Assembly (NCBI RefSeq): GCF_036898465.1
Contig: NZ_JARUMJ010000001.1
Coordinates: 8,680,001-8,744,000 of the forward strand
Direction: 5' to 3'
Source of the DNA: Streptomyces sp. B21-105
Lineage (GTDB): Bacteria; Actinomycetota; Actinomycetes; Streptomycetales; Streptomycetaceae
DNA length: 64,000 nt
A program made the position numbers and the translations under genes. Of the stretch, positions 36,179-45,175 are shown one piece after another. The first letter of the stretch is position 1. Every line of letters begins with the position of its first letter. The notes under the pieces are model-generated. The model was not told the origin of the DNA. It saw nothing but the letters and a program-made list of their open reading frames with translations, and did no database searches.

Positions 36179-37633
36179 ATGTCTAGCGGTTCCAGCACGC
36201 TGTCCACGACGTATCTGGAGCTGTCGCAGGACGACGGCGGTGCACACAAGTTCTACGAAGTCACCGTCGAGGGCACGGTGGTGACCGTGCGGTACGGGCG
36301 GATCGGCGCCACGGGGCAGGTGCAGACGACCGCGTTCCCCACCGTCGAGAAGGCGCGCGCCGCCGCCGCGAAGAAGGTCGGGGAGAAGGTCCGCAAGGGC
36401 TATGCGCCGGCCGTCGCCGGGCAGCGCGCCCCTCGTGCGGTCACGCGCCGTCAGGTGGCGTCGGCGCCGTCGACGGCGCGCGCGGTGGCGCCGGTGCTGT
36501 GGCGGTTCCGCACCGGATCCTCCGCGTTCGGCATCCATGTGGACGACGACCACTGCTGGGTCGGCAATCAGGCGGGCGACGTCTACACCCTGGACCACGA
36601 CGGCGGCGTCCTCGCCCGCTTCACCCTGCCTGACGGCGTGAAGTGCCTGGTCGCCGACGACTTCTGGATCTACGCCGGCTGTGACGACGGCAAGGTGTAC
36701 GACCTGTCCTCGAAGCTGCCGTTCGCGGCGTACGACATCACCGCCGACGTCGACATCTTCTGGCTGGACATCCACGAGGGCGTGCTGAACGTCTCCGACC
36801 GGGCCGGCCGGCTCACCGTCATCGACCACGAGGACGAGCACCAGTGGGCCCGTCGCAGCCAGGGCGAGCACGCGTGGATGGTCCGCGCCGACGACGGCGG
36901 CGTCTATCACGGCCACCACCGGGGCGTCACCGCCTACGCGCCCGACGGCGGCGGCGAACTCTGGCACACGCCCACCCGCGGCGGCGTCCTCTTCGGCTGG
37001 CAGGAGGACGACGCCGTGTACGCGGGCACCGCCCACCGGGTGGTCCAGCGGCTGTCGAAGGCGACGGGCGCGATCGAGGCCACGTACGGCTGCGACAGCG
37101 CCGTGTACTCGTGCGCCACCTCGCCCGGCGGCCGGTTCGTGTTCGCGGGTGACGCGTCGTCGTCCGTCTACTGCTTCGACCGGGACGGCACCCGCCTGTG
37201 GAAGCTCGGCACCGGCGGCGGCTCGGCCCTGTCGATGCAGTACCACGACGAACGGCTGTATCTGGTGACCACCGACGGCTCGCTGGTCTGCGTGGACGCG
37301 AGCGAGACGGCTGTCTCCGCGGCGCAGCAGGGCACGGTGCCGGTGGCGCGGGACGTGAAGCTCGCCGCGGTGCTGCCGACCTACGCCCCGGCCACCGCCA
37401 TGAGCGCGGTGGCGACGGTCGCCCAGGCGCCCGCCGGCGCCGTCGTCGTCGAGTGCGTCCGGGAAGGCGGCCGGGTCCGGGTGCACGTGGTCTCCGAGGG
37501 CTACGACACGTCGTGGAACGTGCAGTTCCCGCGCGAGATACGCGAGCCCGGGGCGCGGTACGCGGTGGACGCCCTGCACTCGGCGGCCGGCGGCTTCTAC
37601 CGGGTCCGCGGCGACATCCGACGACTGCTGTGA
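36179..37633 (+). CDS. WGR-domain / beta-propeller protein
   Basis: 484 aa. Residues about 10-85 form a WGR domain (TYLELSQDDGGAHKFYEVTV, then VRYGRIGATGQVQTT and a FPTVEKARAAAAKKVGEKVR helix), a module found in poly(ADP-ribose) polymerases and other nucleic-acid-linked proteins. From about 110 onward it is all beta strands with repeated blades (HVDDDHCWVGNQAGDVYTLD, VLNVSDRAGRLTVID, LYLVTTDGSLVCVD) forming a PQQ-like propeller. It has no signal peptide. It may read DNA ends through WGR and bind partners with the propeller (inference). ATG 36179 has GGGGAGG 8 nt upstream. The damage-type promoter fits a repair role. Confidence 0.85.
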   Translation: MSSGSSTLSTTYLELSQDDGGAHKFYEVTVEGTVVTVRYGRIGATGQVQTTAFPTVEKARAAAAKKVGEKVRKGYAPAVAGQRAPRAVTRRQVASAPSTARAVAPVLWRFRTGSSAFGIHVDDDHCWVGNQAGDVYTLDHDGGVLARFTLPDGVKCLVADDFWIYAGCDDGKVYDLSSKLPFAAYDITADVDIFWLDIHEGVLNVSDRAGRLTVIDHEDEHQWARRSQGEHAWMVRADDGGVYHGHHRGVTAYAPDGGGELWHTPTRGGVLFGWQEDDAVYAGTAHRVVQRLSKATGAIEATYGCDSAVYSCATSPGGRFVFAGDASSSVYCFDRDGTRLWKLGTGGGSALSMQYHDERLYLVTTDGSLVCVDASETAVSAAQQGTVPVARDVKLAAVLPTYAPATAMSAVATVAQAPAGAVVVECVREGGRVRVHVVSEGYDTSWNVQFPREIREPGARYAVDALHSAAGGFYRVRGDIRRLL

Positions 37634-37669
37634 GCGGCGGAGGGGGCGCGTCCGCGACGCGGCTGCCGG

Positions 37670-37694
37670 TGGGGGCGACGGCACGTCGCCCCCA
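37670..37694. terminator. 10-bp stem-loop between convergent genes
   Basis: TGGGGGCGAC at 37670-37679 pairs perfectly with 37685-37694 across GGCAC. It lies between the WGR gene (plus) and a methyltransferase gene (minus) and can serve both. Confidence 0.75.
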
Positions 37695-37731
37695 AGGAGG
37701 TCCGTTCGTCAGGTCGCGGTCCGGCCGGCGG

Positions 37732-38547
37732 CTAGGGCTTGCGGGCGAGGCCGCCGTGCTCGCCGATCACGGCCGGGGCCGGGGCGGCGGCCTCCGGACG
37801 CCACAGCGGGACCGGGACGACTCCGGGCTCCAGCAGTTCCAGACCGTCGAAGTACGCCGTGATCTCGTCGACCGTGCGCAGGTTGTACGGGACCGCGCCG
37901 CTCTCGTTGTAGGCGTCCTGGGCCTGCTCGAAGACCGGGTCCACGCCCCGCGAGCCGTCGTTGACGGACAGATAGCTCCCGGAGGGCAGGGCGGCCATCA
38001 GCCGGGTGACGACGGAACGGGCCTCGTCGTAGTCGGCGACATGCCCCAGGATGTTGCTGAGGATGAGCGCCGTGGGGCGGGTGAAGTCCAGCGTCTCGGC
38101 GGCGGCCGCCAGGATGCGCTCGGGGTCCAGCACGTTGGCGTCGACGTAGGCGGTCGCGCCCTGCGGGGTGGAGGTGAGCAGGGCGCGGGCGTGGGCGAGG
38201 ACCAGCGGGTCGTTGTCGACGTAGACGATCCGCGTCTCGGGCGCGAGCCCCTGGGCGACCTCGTGGGTGTTCTCGGCGGTCGGCAGGCCGGTCCCCACGT
38301 CGAGGAACTGGCGGATGCCGGCCTCGGCGACGAGGAACGTGATGTTGCGGCGCAGGAAGGCACGGCTGCTGCGGGCGATGGTGACGATGCCGGGGAAGAC
38401 GGCGGTGTACGCGTCGCCGGCCTGCTCGTCGACGGGGTAGTTGTCCTTCCCGCCCAGCCAGTAGTTCCAGATGCGGGCCGAGTGCGGCACCGTCGTGTCG
38501 ATCTTCTGAGGGGCCGCCGGTCCGGGCGTGGTGACATGGTCGGTCAT
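37732..38547 (-). CDS. SAM-dependent methyltransferase, PF04672 family (copy 1)
   Basis: 271 aa. The N-terminus KIDTTVPHSARIWNYWLGGK is the family signature; the SAM-binding loop is FLDVGTGLPT, with IVYVDNDPLVLAHAR for the adenine/ribose side. The family is numerous in Streptomyces and its substrates are unknown. ATG 38547 starts the conserved region after a short tail. A related protein is encoded at 39805-40611 with a kinase-fold gene between. A dyad ATGTTA-N11-TAACAT lies upstream at 38611-38633. Confidence 0.9.
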   Translation of the reverse strand: MTDHVTTPGPAAPQKIDTTVPHSARIWNYWLGGKDNYPVDEQAGDAYTAVFPGIVTIARSSRAFLRRNITFLVAEAGIRQFLDVGTGLPTAENTHEVAQGLAPETRIVYVDNDPLVLAHARALLTSTPQGATAYVDANVLDPERILAAAAETLDFTRPTALILSNILGHVADYDEARSVVTRLMAALPSGSYLSVNDGSRGVDPVFEQAQDAYNESGAVPYNLRTVDEITAYFDGLELLEPGVVPVPLWRPEAAAPAPAVIGEHGGLARKP

Positions 38548-38610
38548 GAAGGGCGTCCGTCTTTCAGCCGTGGCATGAGCAGGTCGAGCACAACTTACGT
38601 CCCAACGGCC

Positions 38611-38633
38611 ATGTTACGGACACCAGTTAACAT
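38611..38633. promoter_or_regulatory. Dyad ATGTTA-N11-TAACAT upstream of methyltransferase copy 1
   Basis: Perfect 6-bp arms in an AT-rich patch 64-86 nt upstream of the 38547 start. Plausible operator or promoter; regulator unknown. Confidence 0.45.
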
Positions 38634-38708
38634 TTTCGGTCGGATCCAGCGGCCTATCGGCACAATTGCCCGGTGTGGCGCCAAGGTGTCTCCAGGCGCG
38701 ACGAACCG

Positions 38709-39743
38709 TCACCATGCGGTCTCCAGGCACTCCGCCAGCCGTGCGACGGCCGTCGGATCCGGCAGATTCCGCAGCGAGGCGACGACCTGACCGCTCGCGA
38801 ACTCCCTCAGCGCCGGCGTCACCGTCGGGTCGATCGCGCACTCGGCCTGCACGTGGACGTAGTTCAGGGTGGTGGCGAAGAGCATCGAGAACGAGTCCAG
38901 GCCCTTGAGGACGGGCCGGCCGCCGGCTTCCCGGTACGCGCGCACCAGCCGCCGGGCGGACCCGGCGTGGAAGTCGTTCCCGCCGGACCACACGAACACG
39001 ACCTGCGCGAGTTCGCGCCCCGCCGACGTCGGCCCGGCGTTGTCCCAGTCGAGGAGAACCGGCCCGTGCGGTCCCACCAGCACGTTCTGGGGCTGCACAT
39101 CGAGATGCGACATCACCACGTCCGCACCGGCCGCCGGAACGCCGTCGGCGACGGACGCGGTGACATGGCGGGCGAGCTCCCCGGCCGACGAGGCGACGAA
39201 CCGGCCCAGGGCGTCGCCCCACGGCACGCCGGCCCGCCGCACCCGCGCGTGCAGCCCCGCCCACTCGGCGGGCGAAGGGCACCGTTCGTACCAGGGACCA
39301 GGCGTCCCGGCCGTGTCCGCCCCCGCCCGGTGCAGGACGGCGAGCGTGCGGCCGCACCAGCTGAGGAGCTCCGGATCGGACGCGTCCGCACGGGCTCCCT
39401 CGACCCACTCGTACAGCTTCACGCAGGGCCCGTCGGGCGAGCCGCCGAGCCGTGTGAGGTAGGCGCCGGCCCGGTCGGGAAGGAGCCGCGGAGAGGCGAT
39501 GCCCAGCCCCTCCGCGGCGTCGCGCAGCGCGGCCTCCCGCAGAACCTGCTCTTCGTCACCGTCGAAGAGCAGCTCCTTCACCGCCCATGCGGGCCCGCCC
39601 GACAGGCCGTTCGGCGCGTGCTTCCGCGTCAGCTTCCAGATCTGCCCGAGCGCGCCACGCGCGACCGGCGCCATGGCCCACTCACCGGAGCCCAGCGCGT
39701 ACGCGTCCGCGACGGCGTCACCCGGGCCGTCCGTGTCGTGCAT
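38709..39743 (-). CDS. Aminoglycoside phosphotransferase-fold kinase
   Basis: 344 aa. The catalytic loop is SHLDVQPQNVLVG and the metal-binding Asp is in VLLDWDNAGP, both standard for APH/choline kinase folds. The N-terminal lobe has WAVKELL with the ATP-binding Lys. It phosphorylates a small molecule or antibiotic hydroxyl; the acceptor cannot be told. It lies between two PF04672 methyltransferase genes, all on the minus strand, which suggests a joint pathway rather than simple resistance (inference). ATG 39743 has GGGAG 6 nt upstream. Confidence 0.85.
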   Translation of the reverse strand: MHDTDGPGDAVADAYALGSGEWAMAPVARGALGQIWKLTRKHAPNGLSGGPAWAVKELLFDGDEEQVLREAALRDAAEGLGIASPRLLPDRAGAYLTRLGGSPDGPCVKLYEWVEGARADASDPELLSWCGRTLAVLHRAGADTAGTPGPWYERCPSPAEWAGLHARVRRAGVPWGDALGRFVASSAGELARHVTASVADGVPAAGADVVMSHLDVQPQNVLVGPHGPVLLDWDNAGPTSAGRELAQVVFVWSGGNDFHAGSARRLVRAYREAGGRPVLKGLDSFSMLFATTLNYVHVQAECAIDPTVTPALREFASGQVVASLRNLPDPTAVARLAECLETAW

Positions 39744-39804
39744 GTGTGACTCCCGTCGAGCAGTCGGTGCGCCGGTGCGCCGGTGTGCCGGTGTGACGGG
39801 CCGG

Positions 39805-40611
39805 TCAAGGCTTGATGCCGACGCCCGTCCAGAGGCTGACCGTGGCGTCCGTGGCCTCGACGGCGGCGTCCGGACGCCAGCGGTGGCCGACCGTGACGCC
39901 GGGGTCGAGGAGGTCGAGCCCGTCGAAGAATCGGGTGACGTCCTGCCGCGAGCGGAACCGCACCGGCGTGCCCGCGTTCGTGTAGATGTCGGTGACCTTC
40001 TGCCAGGTGGCCGGGTCGAAGTCGGGCGTGCAGTGGCTGAGGGCCAGCGCGCTGCCCGACGGCAGGGCGTCCAGCAGCCGTCCCACGATGCCGTACGGGT
40101 CCTGCGCGTCGGTGACGAAGTGCATGAGCGCGTTGAGGGACAGGGCAACCGGCCGGTCCAGGTCGAGCACCTCGGCCAGCGCGGGCGCTTCGAGCAGTGC
40201 GCCGGGGTCGTTCACGTCACCGTGGACGTAGGCCGTGCGGCCCTGGGGCGTGCTGCGCATCAGCCGCTCCGCGTACTTCAGGACGAGCGGGTCGTTGTCG
40301 GCGTAGACGACGCGCGCGTCGGGGACCACGGACTGGGCGACCTGGTGCAGGTTGGGCTCGGTGGGGATGCCGGTACCGATGTCCAGCCACTGGCGGATGC
40401 CGTGCTCACGCGCGAGGACCCGGGTGGCCCGGTGCATGAACGCGCGGTTCTCCCGGGCGCACACGAAGATGCCCGGGTAGACCGACGCCACGGTCTCCGC
40501 GGCCTGCTTGTCCACGTCGAAGTGGTCCTTGCCGCCGAGGTAGTAGTCGTACATCCGGGCGGAATGCGGCCTGCTGGTGTCGATGTCCCGCGGGGCGTTC
40601 GAGGTGGTCAT
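39805..40611 (-). CDS. SAM-dependent methyltransferase, PF04672 family (copy 2)
   Basis: 268 aa. Signature DIDTSRPHSARMYDYYLGGK, SAM loop WLDIGTGIPTEPN and VVYADNDPLVLKYAE. It is clearly related to the protein at 37732-38547 but divergent, so the duplication is old. GAAAGG lies about 7 nt before ATG 40611. The DUF397/XRE pair immediately upstream on the same strand often accompanies such genes in Streptomyces. Confidence 0.9.
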   Translation of the reverse strand: MTTSNAPRDIDTSRPHSARMYDYYLGGKDHFDVDKQAAETVASVYPGIFVCARENRAFMHRATRVLAREHGIRQWLDIGTGIPTEPNLHQVAQSVVPDARVVYADNDPLVLKYAERLMRSTPQGRTAYVHGDVNDPGALLEAPALAEVLDLDRPVALSLNALMHFVTDAQDPYGIVGRLLDALPSGSALALSHCTPDFDPATWQKVTDIYTNAGTPVRFRSRQDVTRFFDGLDLLDPGVTVGHRWRPDAAVEATDATVSLWTGVGIKP

Positions 40612-40695
40612 CCTGTGCCTTTCGGTGGTGTGCGTGGGGGGTGTCCGGCGGATCACGCCGGTGGGCGGACGTCTTGCGCCGTCCGTGCCCGGGTC

Positions 40696-40968
40696 TCAGC
40701 CGGCCGCGAGATGGTCGGCGAGACCCCGTTTGACGCCCGCGACGAACGCGGCGATCTCCTCGGGGGTGTAGATCAGCGCGGGGCCGGCGGGATCGGTCGA
40801 CTGCCGCATCGCCACACGTCCGTCGGCCAGTTGCTTCGTCTGTACGCACTGGCCGCCGTTGGGGCCGCTCCACGGCGACTCCCAGCCGTGCTCGCCGAGA
40901 TCGGAGGCGGGCATCCCGTTGTAGACATGGTGGTGGGCACGCCCGTCCATGCCTTGTACACCGGTCAT
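40696..40968 (-). CDS. DUF397-domain small protein
   Basis: 90 aa. WESPWSGPNGGQCVQTKQLA and AMRQSTDPAGPALIYTPEE are the DUF397 hallmarks. DUF397 proteins are partners of the XRE/DUF5753 regulators encoded next to them; here the ATG overlaps the stop of the XRE gene by 4 nt, so the two are translated together. In several Streptomyces such pairs control morphology or antibiotic production; which one applies here is unknown. Confidence 0.9.
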   Translation of the reverse strand: MTGVQGMDGRAHHHVYNGMPASDLGEHGWESPWSGPNGGQCVQTKQLADGRVAMRQSTDPAGPALIYTPEEIAAFVAGVKRGLADHLAAG

Positions 40969-41840
40969 GAGTACTCCTTGCGCATCCGGTTCAGCAGCGC
41001 CCTGCTGGCGTTGTCCGAGGTCAGCAGGGACATGCGGTTGTGCGCCTCCAGATGGGCCGCGACATCGGAGCGCTGGTCCAGATAGACGGCGCCGGAGAGG
41101 ATCTCGGTGTAGACGATGTCCGGCAGCTCCGGCTCCTCGAACCGGAAGTACGTGAACGGGGCGCACGCGCCGAAGTGGGCGCCCGCCGCGAACGGCACCA
41201 CGTCCACGCTGACATGCTCCAGCTCCGACACCTCCAGCAGCCGCTCGATCTGCTCCCGCATCACCTCGGCGCCGCCTACCACCCGGTGCAGCACGGCCTC
41301 CTCCAGCACCACCCACAGCGTGGGCGCGTCGGCTCTCTCCAGCAGGCTCTGTCGGCGCAGCCGCAGGTCGACGCGGCGCCGCAGATCGTCGTCCCCGTCG
41401 TTCGGGAAACCACCGCTGAGGACGGCGCGGGCGTAACGCGCGCTCTGCAGCAGCCCGGTGACGTAGTGGGGCTCGTACGCGCGCAGGGTCCGGGCCGCGG
41501 TCTCCAGGCTGACGTAGGCGCTGAACCAGCTCGGCAGCACGTCGCGGTACGGGTGCCACCAGCCCGGCTCGTTGGCCCGCTCGGCGAGAGCGACGAACTC
41601 CTCGATCTCCTGCCGGCCGGCCCCGTACGTCTCCAGCAGGATCTCCACGTACAGCGGCCGCAGTCCGACCTCCGCCTTCTCCAGGCGGCGCACGGTCAGC
41701 GGCTTCACCCGCAGCGCCCTGGCCGCGTCCTCCAGCGAGACTCCCGCGCCCCGGCGCCGCTCCTGGAGGCGCCGGCCGAGGATCATGCGCAGCACGGTGG
41801 GCGCACTGGCGCCGCCCGCGCCCGAACGGCCTTCGCTCAC
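40965..41840 (-). CDS. XRE-family regulator with DUF5753 (Scr1 type)
   Basis: 291 aa. The N-terminal HTH contains LGRRLQERRRGAGVSLEDAA and RALRVKPLTVRRLEKAE; the rest is DUF5753, with ANEPGWWHPYRDVLPSWFSA and YEPHYVTGLLQSARYARA. It binds DNA and is paired with the DUF397 protein downstream. GTG 41840 is chosen because AGGAGGT lies upstream. Divergent from the anti-sigma-like ATPase gene, with which it shares a 309-bp promoter region. Confidence 0.92.
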   Translation of the reverse strand: MSEGRSGAGGASAPTVLRMILGRRLQERRRGAGVSLEDAARALRVKPLTVRRLEKAEVGLRPLYVEILLETYGAGRQEIEEFVALAERANEPGWWHPYRDVLPSWFSAYVSLETAARTLRAYEPHYVTGLLQSARYARAVLSGGFPNDGDDDLRRRVDLRLRRQSLLERADAPTLWVVLEEAVLHRVVGGAEVMREQIERLLEVSELEHVSVDVVPFAAGAHFGACAPFTYFRFEEPELPDIVYTEILSGAVYLDQRSDVAAHLEAHNRMSLLTSDNASRALLNRMRKEYS

Positions 41841-42149
41841 GCCTACCTCCTGGAAGAAGACACCGCCACGAGTCCGGCGACGGCGTGCCGGAGCGGCCGG
41901 ACGGATATCGGCTTGCTGAAATTATCAGGCAGTCAGTTGCAGCTTGAACTTCAGTGCGAGCATAGTTACTTGTGTGAACTGCGCCGACGAACTCGACCGT
42001 TCCCCCGTCAAACTCCGTCATCCTCACGCGAGTTGGACTGCTCGGGAGTTCGCCGACGCAGGGCCCGTCCGGAACACCCCCTCCTCCTGGGCCCCTTGCA
42101 CACCTTCCCCGGCCTCTGGCCGCTCCCGCCCCCACGGAAGGCGACCACC
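41841..42149. promoter_or_regulatory. Divergent promoter region between XRE regulator and ATPase genes
   Basis: 309 bp without a gene. The segment 41915-41985 is unusually AT-rich (TGAAATTATCAGG, then TTGAACTTCAG, then TAGTTACTTG) and probably carries both promoters and the binding site of the XRE regulator. No clean palindrome longer than 6 bp was found. Confidence 0.5.
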
Positions 42150-42587
42150 GTGTCCCCCCACACGACCTCCCCTCAGTTCTTAGACACCTGGAGCCCGGAC
42201 CGGACGCACTGGCTCGAACTCCCCGCGCACCGCTCCAGCGTGTCGATCGCCCGCCGCTCCATGACCATGTGGCTGACCGCCTGGCGCATGCCGGGCGAGT
42301 TGTGCGCGGACGCCGTCCTGCTCGTCTCGGAACTGGCCACCAACGCCGTACGGCACACCCTCGGCACCCGGTTCCTGTGCGGGGTCGGCCTCGTCACCGA
42401 GGGATGCCTGCGTCTGGAGGTGCACGACCACGACCGCACGGGCCGCGGCCTGCCGCGCTGCGAACCCGGCCCCGACGACGAGGGCGGCCGCGGGCTGCTC
42501 CTCGTCGAGCAGCTCTCCCAGGCCTGGGGAGTGGACCGGTCCAGACTCACCGGCGGCAACGCGGTGTGGGCGACCCTGGCGAGCTGA
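42150..42587 (+). CDS. Anti-sigma-type ATP-binding protein (RsbW-like HATPase)
   Basis: 145 aa. The GHKL fold is shown by [11 protein letters not shown] (N box), a degenerate G1 motif in the [12 protein letters not shown] stretch and [15 protein letters not shown] (G2). Such small ATPases act as anti-sigma factors or kinases of anti-anti-sigma factors, and in Streptomyces are often divergent from XRE/DUF397 pairs as here. GTG 42150 has GGAAGG 8 nt upstream. The sigma factor or partner cannot be identified; three SpoIIE-type phosphatases elsewhere in the window are possible counterparts. Confidence 0.88.
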   Translation: MSPHTTSPQFLDTWSPDRTHWLELPAHRSSVSIARRSMTMWLTAWRMPGELCADAVLLVSELATNAVRHTLGTRFLCGVGLVTEGCLRLEVHDHDRTGRGLPRCEPGPDDEGGRGLLLVEQLSQAWGVDRSRLTGGNAVWATLAS

Positions 42588-42658
42588 GCGCAGCCCCGGG
42601 GGGTCCGCCGCGCATTCGAGCCCTCCGAAGGACGTCCCGCAGGCGGCGCCCGAGGGCG

Positions 42659-42681
42659 TTGTCAGTGGTGGCGGGCAGGAT
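42659..42681 (+). promoter_or_regulatory. RecA-NDp-like promoter giving a leaderless ligase mRNA
   Basis: TTGTCAGTG at 42659-42667 is identical to the site before the SWIM operon. After eight bases comes CAGGAT (42676-42681), a weak -10. The expected start, 6-8 nt downstream, coincides with ATG 42689, so the mRNA would be leaderless. Confidence 0.55.
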
Positions 42682-42688
42682 GACAGGC

Positions 42689-44845
42689 ATGACAACACGT
42701 GGTGCAGTGATCGGGGACGCCGCCGCCTACGCGCAGGCGGTCGAGGACGCGGTGAAGGCGTCGGCGGCGTACTACGCGGCCGGCACGTCGGGGCTGGACG
42801 ACGACGACTACGACCGGCTGGTGCGGTCCATCGCGGCCTGGGAGGCCGAGCACCCGGAGCAGACCCTGGCCGACTCCCCGACGGGGAAGGTCGCCGGCGG
42901 GGCCGTGGTGGGCGACGTGCCGCACACCACGGCGATGCTGAGCCTGGACAACGTGTTCTCGCCCGAGGAGTTCACGGCGTGGACCGTCTCGCTGACAAGA
43001 CGCATCGGCCGCGAGGTCACCCGGTACAGCGTGGAGCCGAAGCTCGACGGCCTGGCGATCGCGGCCCGCTACCGGCAGGGCCGGCTGACACAGCTCGTCA
43101 CCCGCGGCGACGGGACGGCCGGGGAGGACGTCTCGCACGCGATCGGCACCGTGGAGGGTCTGCCGGCCGAACTGGCACAGCCCGTCACTGTGGAGGTGCG
43201 CGGCGAAGTCCTCATGACGAACGCCCAGTTCGAGCACGCCAACGAGGTGCGCACCGCACACGGCGGAGCACCGTTCGCCAACCCCCGCAACGCCGCCGCG
43301 GGCACCCTGCGCGCCCGGGAACGCGCCTACACCGTGCCGATGACGTTCTTCGCCTATGGCCTGCTGCCTCTCCCCGACACCGACCCGGCACTCGCCGAGC
43401 AGCTGAGCAGGAGCGCCCACAGCGACCTCATGACCGAGGCCGCCGCGCTCGGCGTGCACACCACGGCCGCCACCGCCGTGCCCGGCATCACCGCGGCCAC
43501 CGTCGAGGAGGTCCTGGCCCGGGTGGCGGAGACGGCGGCTCTGCGCGCGGCGTTGCCGTTCGGGATCGACGGGATCGTCGTCAAGGCCGACCTGGCCGCC
43601 GACCAGACGGCAGCCGGATCCGGGTCCCGCGCCCCGCGCTGGGCGATCGCGTTCAAGCTGCGTGCCGTGGAGAAGATCACCCGGCTGCTGGCGGTGGAGT
43701 GGAACGTGGGCCGCACCGGAGTCATCGCCCCGCGCGCCGTCCTGGAGCCGGTCGAGATCGAGGGCTCCACCATCACCTACGCCACCCTCCACAACCCGGC
43801 CGACATCACCCGCCGCGACCTGCGCCTCGGCGACCGGGTCATGGTCCACCGAGCCGGTGACGTCATCCCGCGCATCGAGGCCCCGGTCGCCCATCTGCGC
43901 ACCGGCGAGGAACAGCCCATCGTCTTCCCCGAGTCCTGTCCGCGGTGCGGGTCGGGCATCGACACCAGCGAGCAGCGCTGGCGCTGCGAGAACGGCCGCG
44001 ACTGCCATCTCGTCGCCTCCCTGTCCTACGCCGCCGGGCGCGACCAGCTCGACATCGAGGGCCTCGGCCAAACCCGCGTCGTCCAGCTCGTCGACGCCCG
44101 ACTGGTCGGGGACCTCGCCGACCTGTTCACCCTGACCCGAGACCAACTGCTGGGCCTGGAGCGGATGGGGGAGACCAGCACGGACAACCTGCTGGCAGCG
44201 CTCGCCGCCGCCCGGTCGCAGCCGCTGTCGAGGGTGCTGTGCGCGCTCGGCGTCCGCGGCACCGGCCGTTCGATGTCGCGGCGCATCGCCCGGCACTTCG
44301 CCACCATGGACCACCTCAGGGCCGCCGACGCCGAGGCGATCCGGCAGGTCGAGGGCATCGGCGCCGAGAAGGCCCCGTCGATCGTCGCCGAACTCGCCGA
44401 ACTGGCCCCGCTCATCGACAGACTCGCCGCGGCCGGGGTCAACATGACCGAGCCGGGCGCCACCCCGCCCCTGCCCCGGACAGCCGCGGCAGCGGACGGG
44501 GACGGGGACTACGGCGCGGAGGGCGCGAGGGGCACGGACGGAGCGGAAGGCGCCGGTGCGGCGGGCGGGCCGCTGGCCGGGATGACCGTGGTCGTCACCG
44601 GCGCGATGACCGGAGCGCTGGAGAAGCTGAGCCGCAATCAGATGAACGAGCTCATCGAACGGGCCGGCGGCCGCTCCTCCTCCAGCGTCTCCGGGAAGAC
44701 CTCGCTCGTGGTGGCCGGGGAGGGCGCCGGATCCAAGCGCGCCAAGGCCGAGACCCTCGGCGTCCGCCTTGCCGCGCCCGACGAGTTCGCCGTCCTGGTC
44801 GCCGACTTCCTCGCCCCGGCCACCGGAGCCCGGCCGCCGGCGTGA
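42689..44845 (+). CDS. ligA: NAD-dependent DNA ligase (probably accessory copy)
   Basis: 718 aa. Domain order is standard: Ia segment, adenylation domain with the AMP-accepting Lys118 in [14 protein letters not shown] fold, a Cys4 zinc finger ([18 protein letters not shown]), helix-hairpin-helix repeats and a C-terminal BRCT domain ([20 protein letters not shown]). An Ala/Gly/Asp-rich linker before BRCT is unusual. The enzyme seals nicks using NAD. Divergence in several blocks suggests a second ligase besides the housekeeping LigA, not provable here. ATG 42689 is preferred over ATG 42680, because the damage-type promoter would start transcription there and AGGA lies 8 nt upstream. Confidence 0.92.
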   Translation: MTTRGAVIGDAAAYAQAVEDAVKASAAYYAAGTSGLDDDDYDRLVRSIAAWEAEHPEQTLADSPTGKVAGGAVVGDVPHTTAMLSLDNVFSPEEFTAWTVSLTRRIGREVTRYSVEPKLDGLAIAARYRQGRLTQLVTRGDGTAGEDVSHAIGTVEGLPAELAQPVTVEVRGEVLMTNAQFEHANEVRTAHGGAPFANPRNAAAGTLRARERAYTVPMTFFAYGLLPLPDTDPALAEQLSRSAHSDLMTEAAALGVHTTAATAVPGITAATVEEVLARVAETAALRAALPFGIDGIVVKADLAADQTAAGSGSRAPRWAIAFKLRAVEKITRLLAVEWNVGRTGVIAPRAVLEPVEIEGSTITYATLHNPADITRRDLRLGDRVMVHRAGDVIPRIEAPVAHLRTGEEQPIVFPESCPRCGSGIDTSEQRWRCENGRDCHLVASLSYAAGRDQLDIEGLGQTRVVQLVDARLVGDLADLFTLTRDQLLGLERMGETSTDNLLAALAAARSQPLSRVLCALGVRGTGRSMSRRIARHFATMDHLRAADAEAIRQVEGIGAEKAPSIVAELAELAPLIDRLAAAGVNMTEPGATPPLPRTAAAADGDGDYGAEGARGTDGAEGAGAAGGPLAGMTVVVTGAMTGALEKLSRNQMNELIERAGGRSSSSVSGKTSLVVAGEGAGSKRAKAETLGVRLAAPDEFAVLVADFLAPATGARPPA

Positions 44846-44872
44846 CCCTCACCGCGGCGGCCGACCGCCGCT

Positions 44873-44902
44873 CCCGGACCGGCGATCAGCACCCGGTCCG
44901 GG
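44873..44902 (+). terminator. 10-bp stem-loop after the ligase gene
   Basis: CCCGGACCGG at 44873-44882 pairs with 44893-44902, 27 nt past the ligase stop. Confidence 0.7.
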
Positions 44903-44932
44903 CGGCGATCAGCAGCCGATCCGGCCGGTGAT

Positions 44933-45015
44933 CCGCACCACTCGGCCTCGGAGAGCGACGTCACGCCAGGTGGTGCGGTATTGGCCGGGCGCGCGACACG
45001 CGGTACCGTCGCTCT
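44933..45015 (+). other. Interleaved inverted repeats (possible pseudoknot) before riboswitch
   Basis: CCGCACCAC (44933-44941) pairs with GTGGTGCGG (44970-44978). AGAGCGAC (44952-44959), inside that loop, pairs with GTCGCTCT (45008-45015) outside it. The two helices interleave, as in an H-type pseudoknot. It may instead be nested DNA operator sites. Confidence 0.45.
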
Positions 45016-45020
45016 GATAT

Positions 45021-45130
45021 CGACGACGTCAGCACGGAAGCCGGTGGAAATCCGGCACGGTCGCGCCACTGTGAACGGTGCGCCCCTCACCGAGGGGCAC
45101 ATCGAGAGTCAGACCCGGAGCCGTCGTCCT
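45021..45130 (+). ncRNA. Cobalamin riboswitch controlling cbtB-cbtA
   Basis: Core sequence AAGCCGGTGGAAATCCGGC, then GCGCCACTGTGAAC (B12-box region) and GAGAGTCAGACCCGG are the conserved cobalamin riboswitch elements. The closing stem P1 pairs 45022-45028 with 45122-45128. The SD AGAGGAGG of cbtB lies 30 nt downstream, so ligand binding probably hides ribosome access and lowers cobalt uptake when B12 is plentiful. Confidence 0.88.
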
Positions 45131-45175
45131 GTGCACCACCGAGATGGGACGCGAACTCCCAGAGGAGGCCCTGCC

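Noticed and set aside
38709-39743. Aminoglycoside resistance gene
   Set aside because: The APH fold is shared by many small-molecule kinases and nothing in the sequence identifies an aminoglycoside substrate.
44933-45015. Second riboswitch or tRNA-like structure
   Set aside because: The pairing has no conserved tRNA or riboswitch core; listed only as an unexplained structure.
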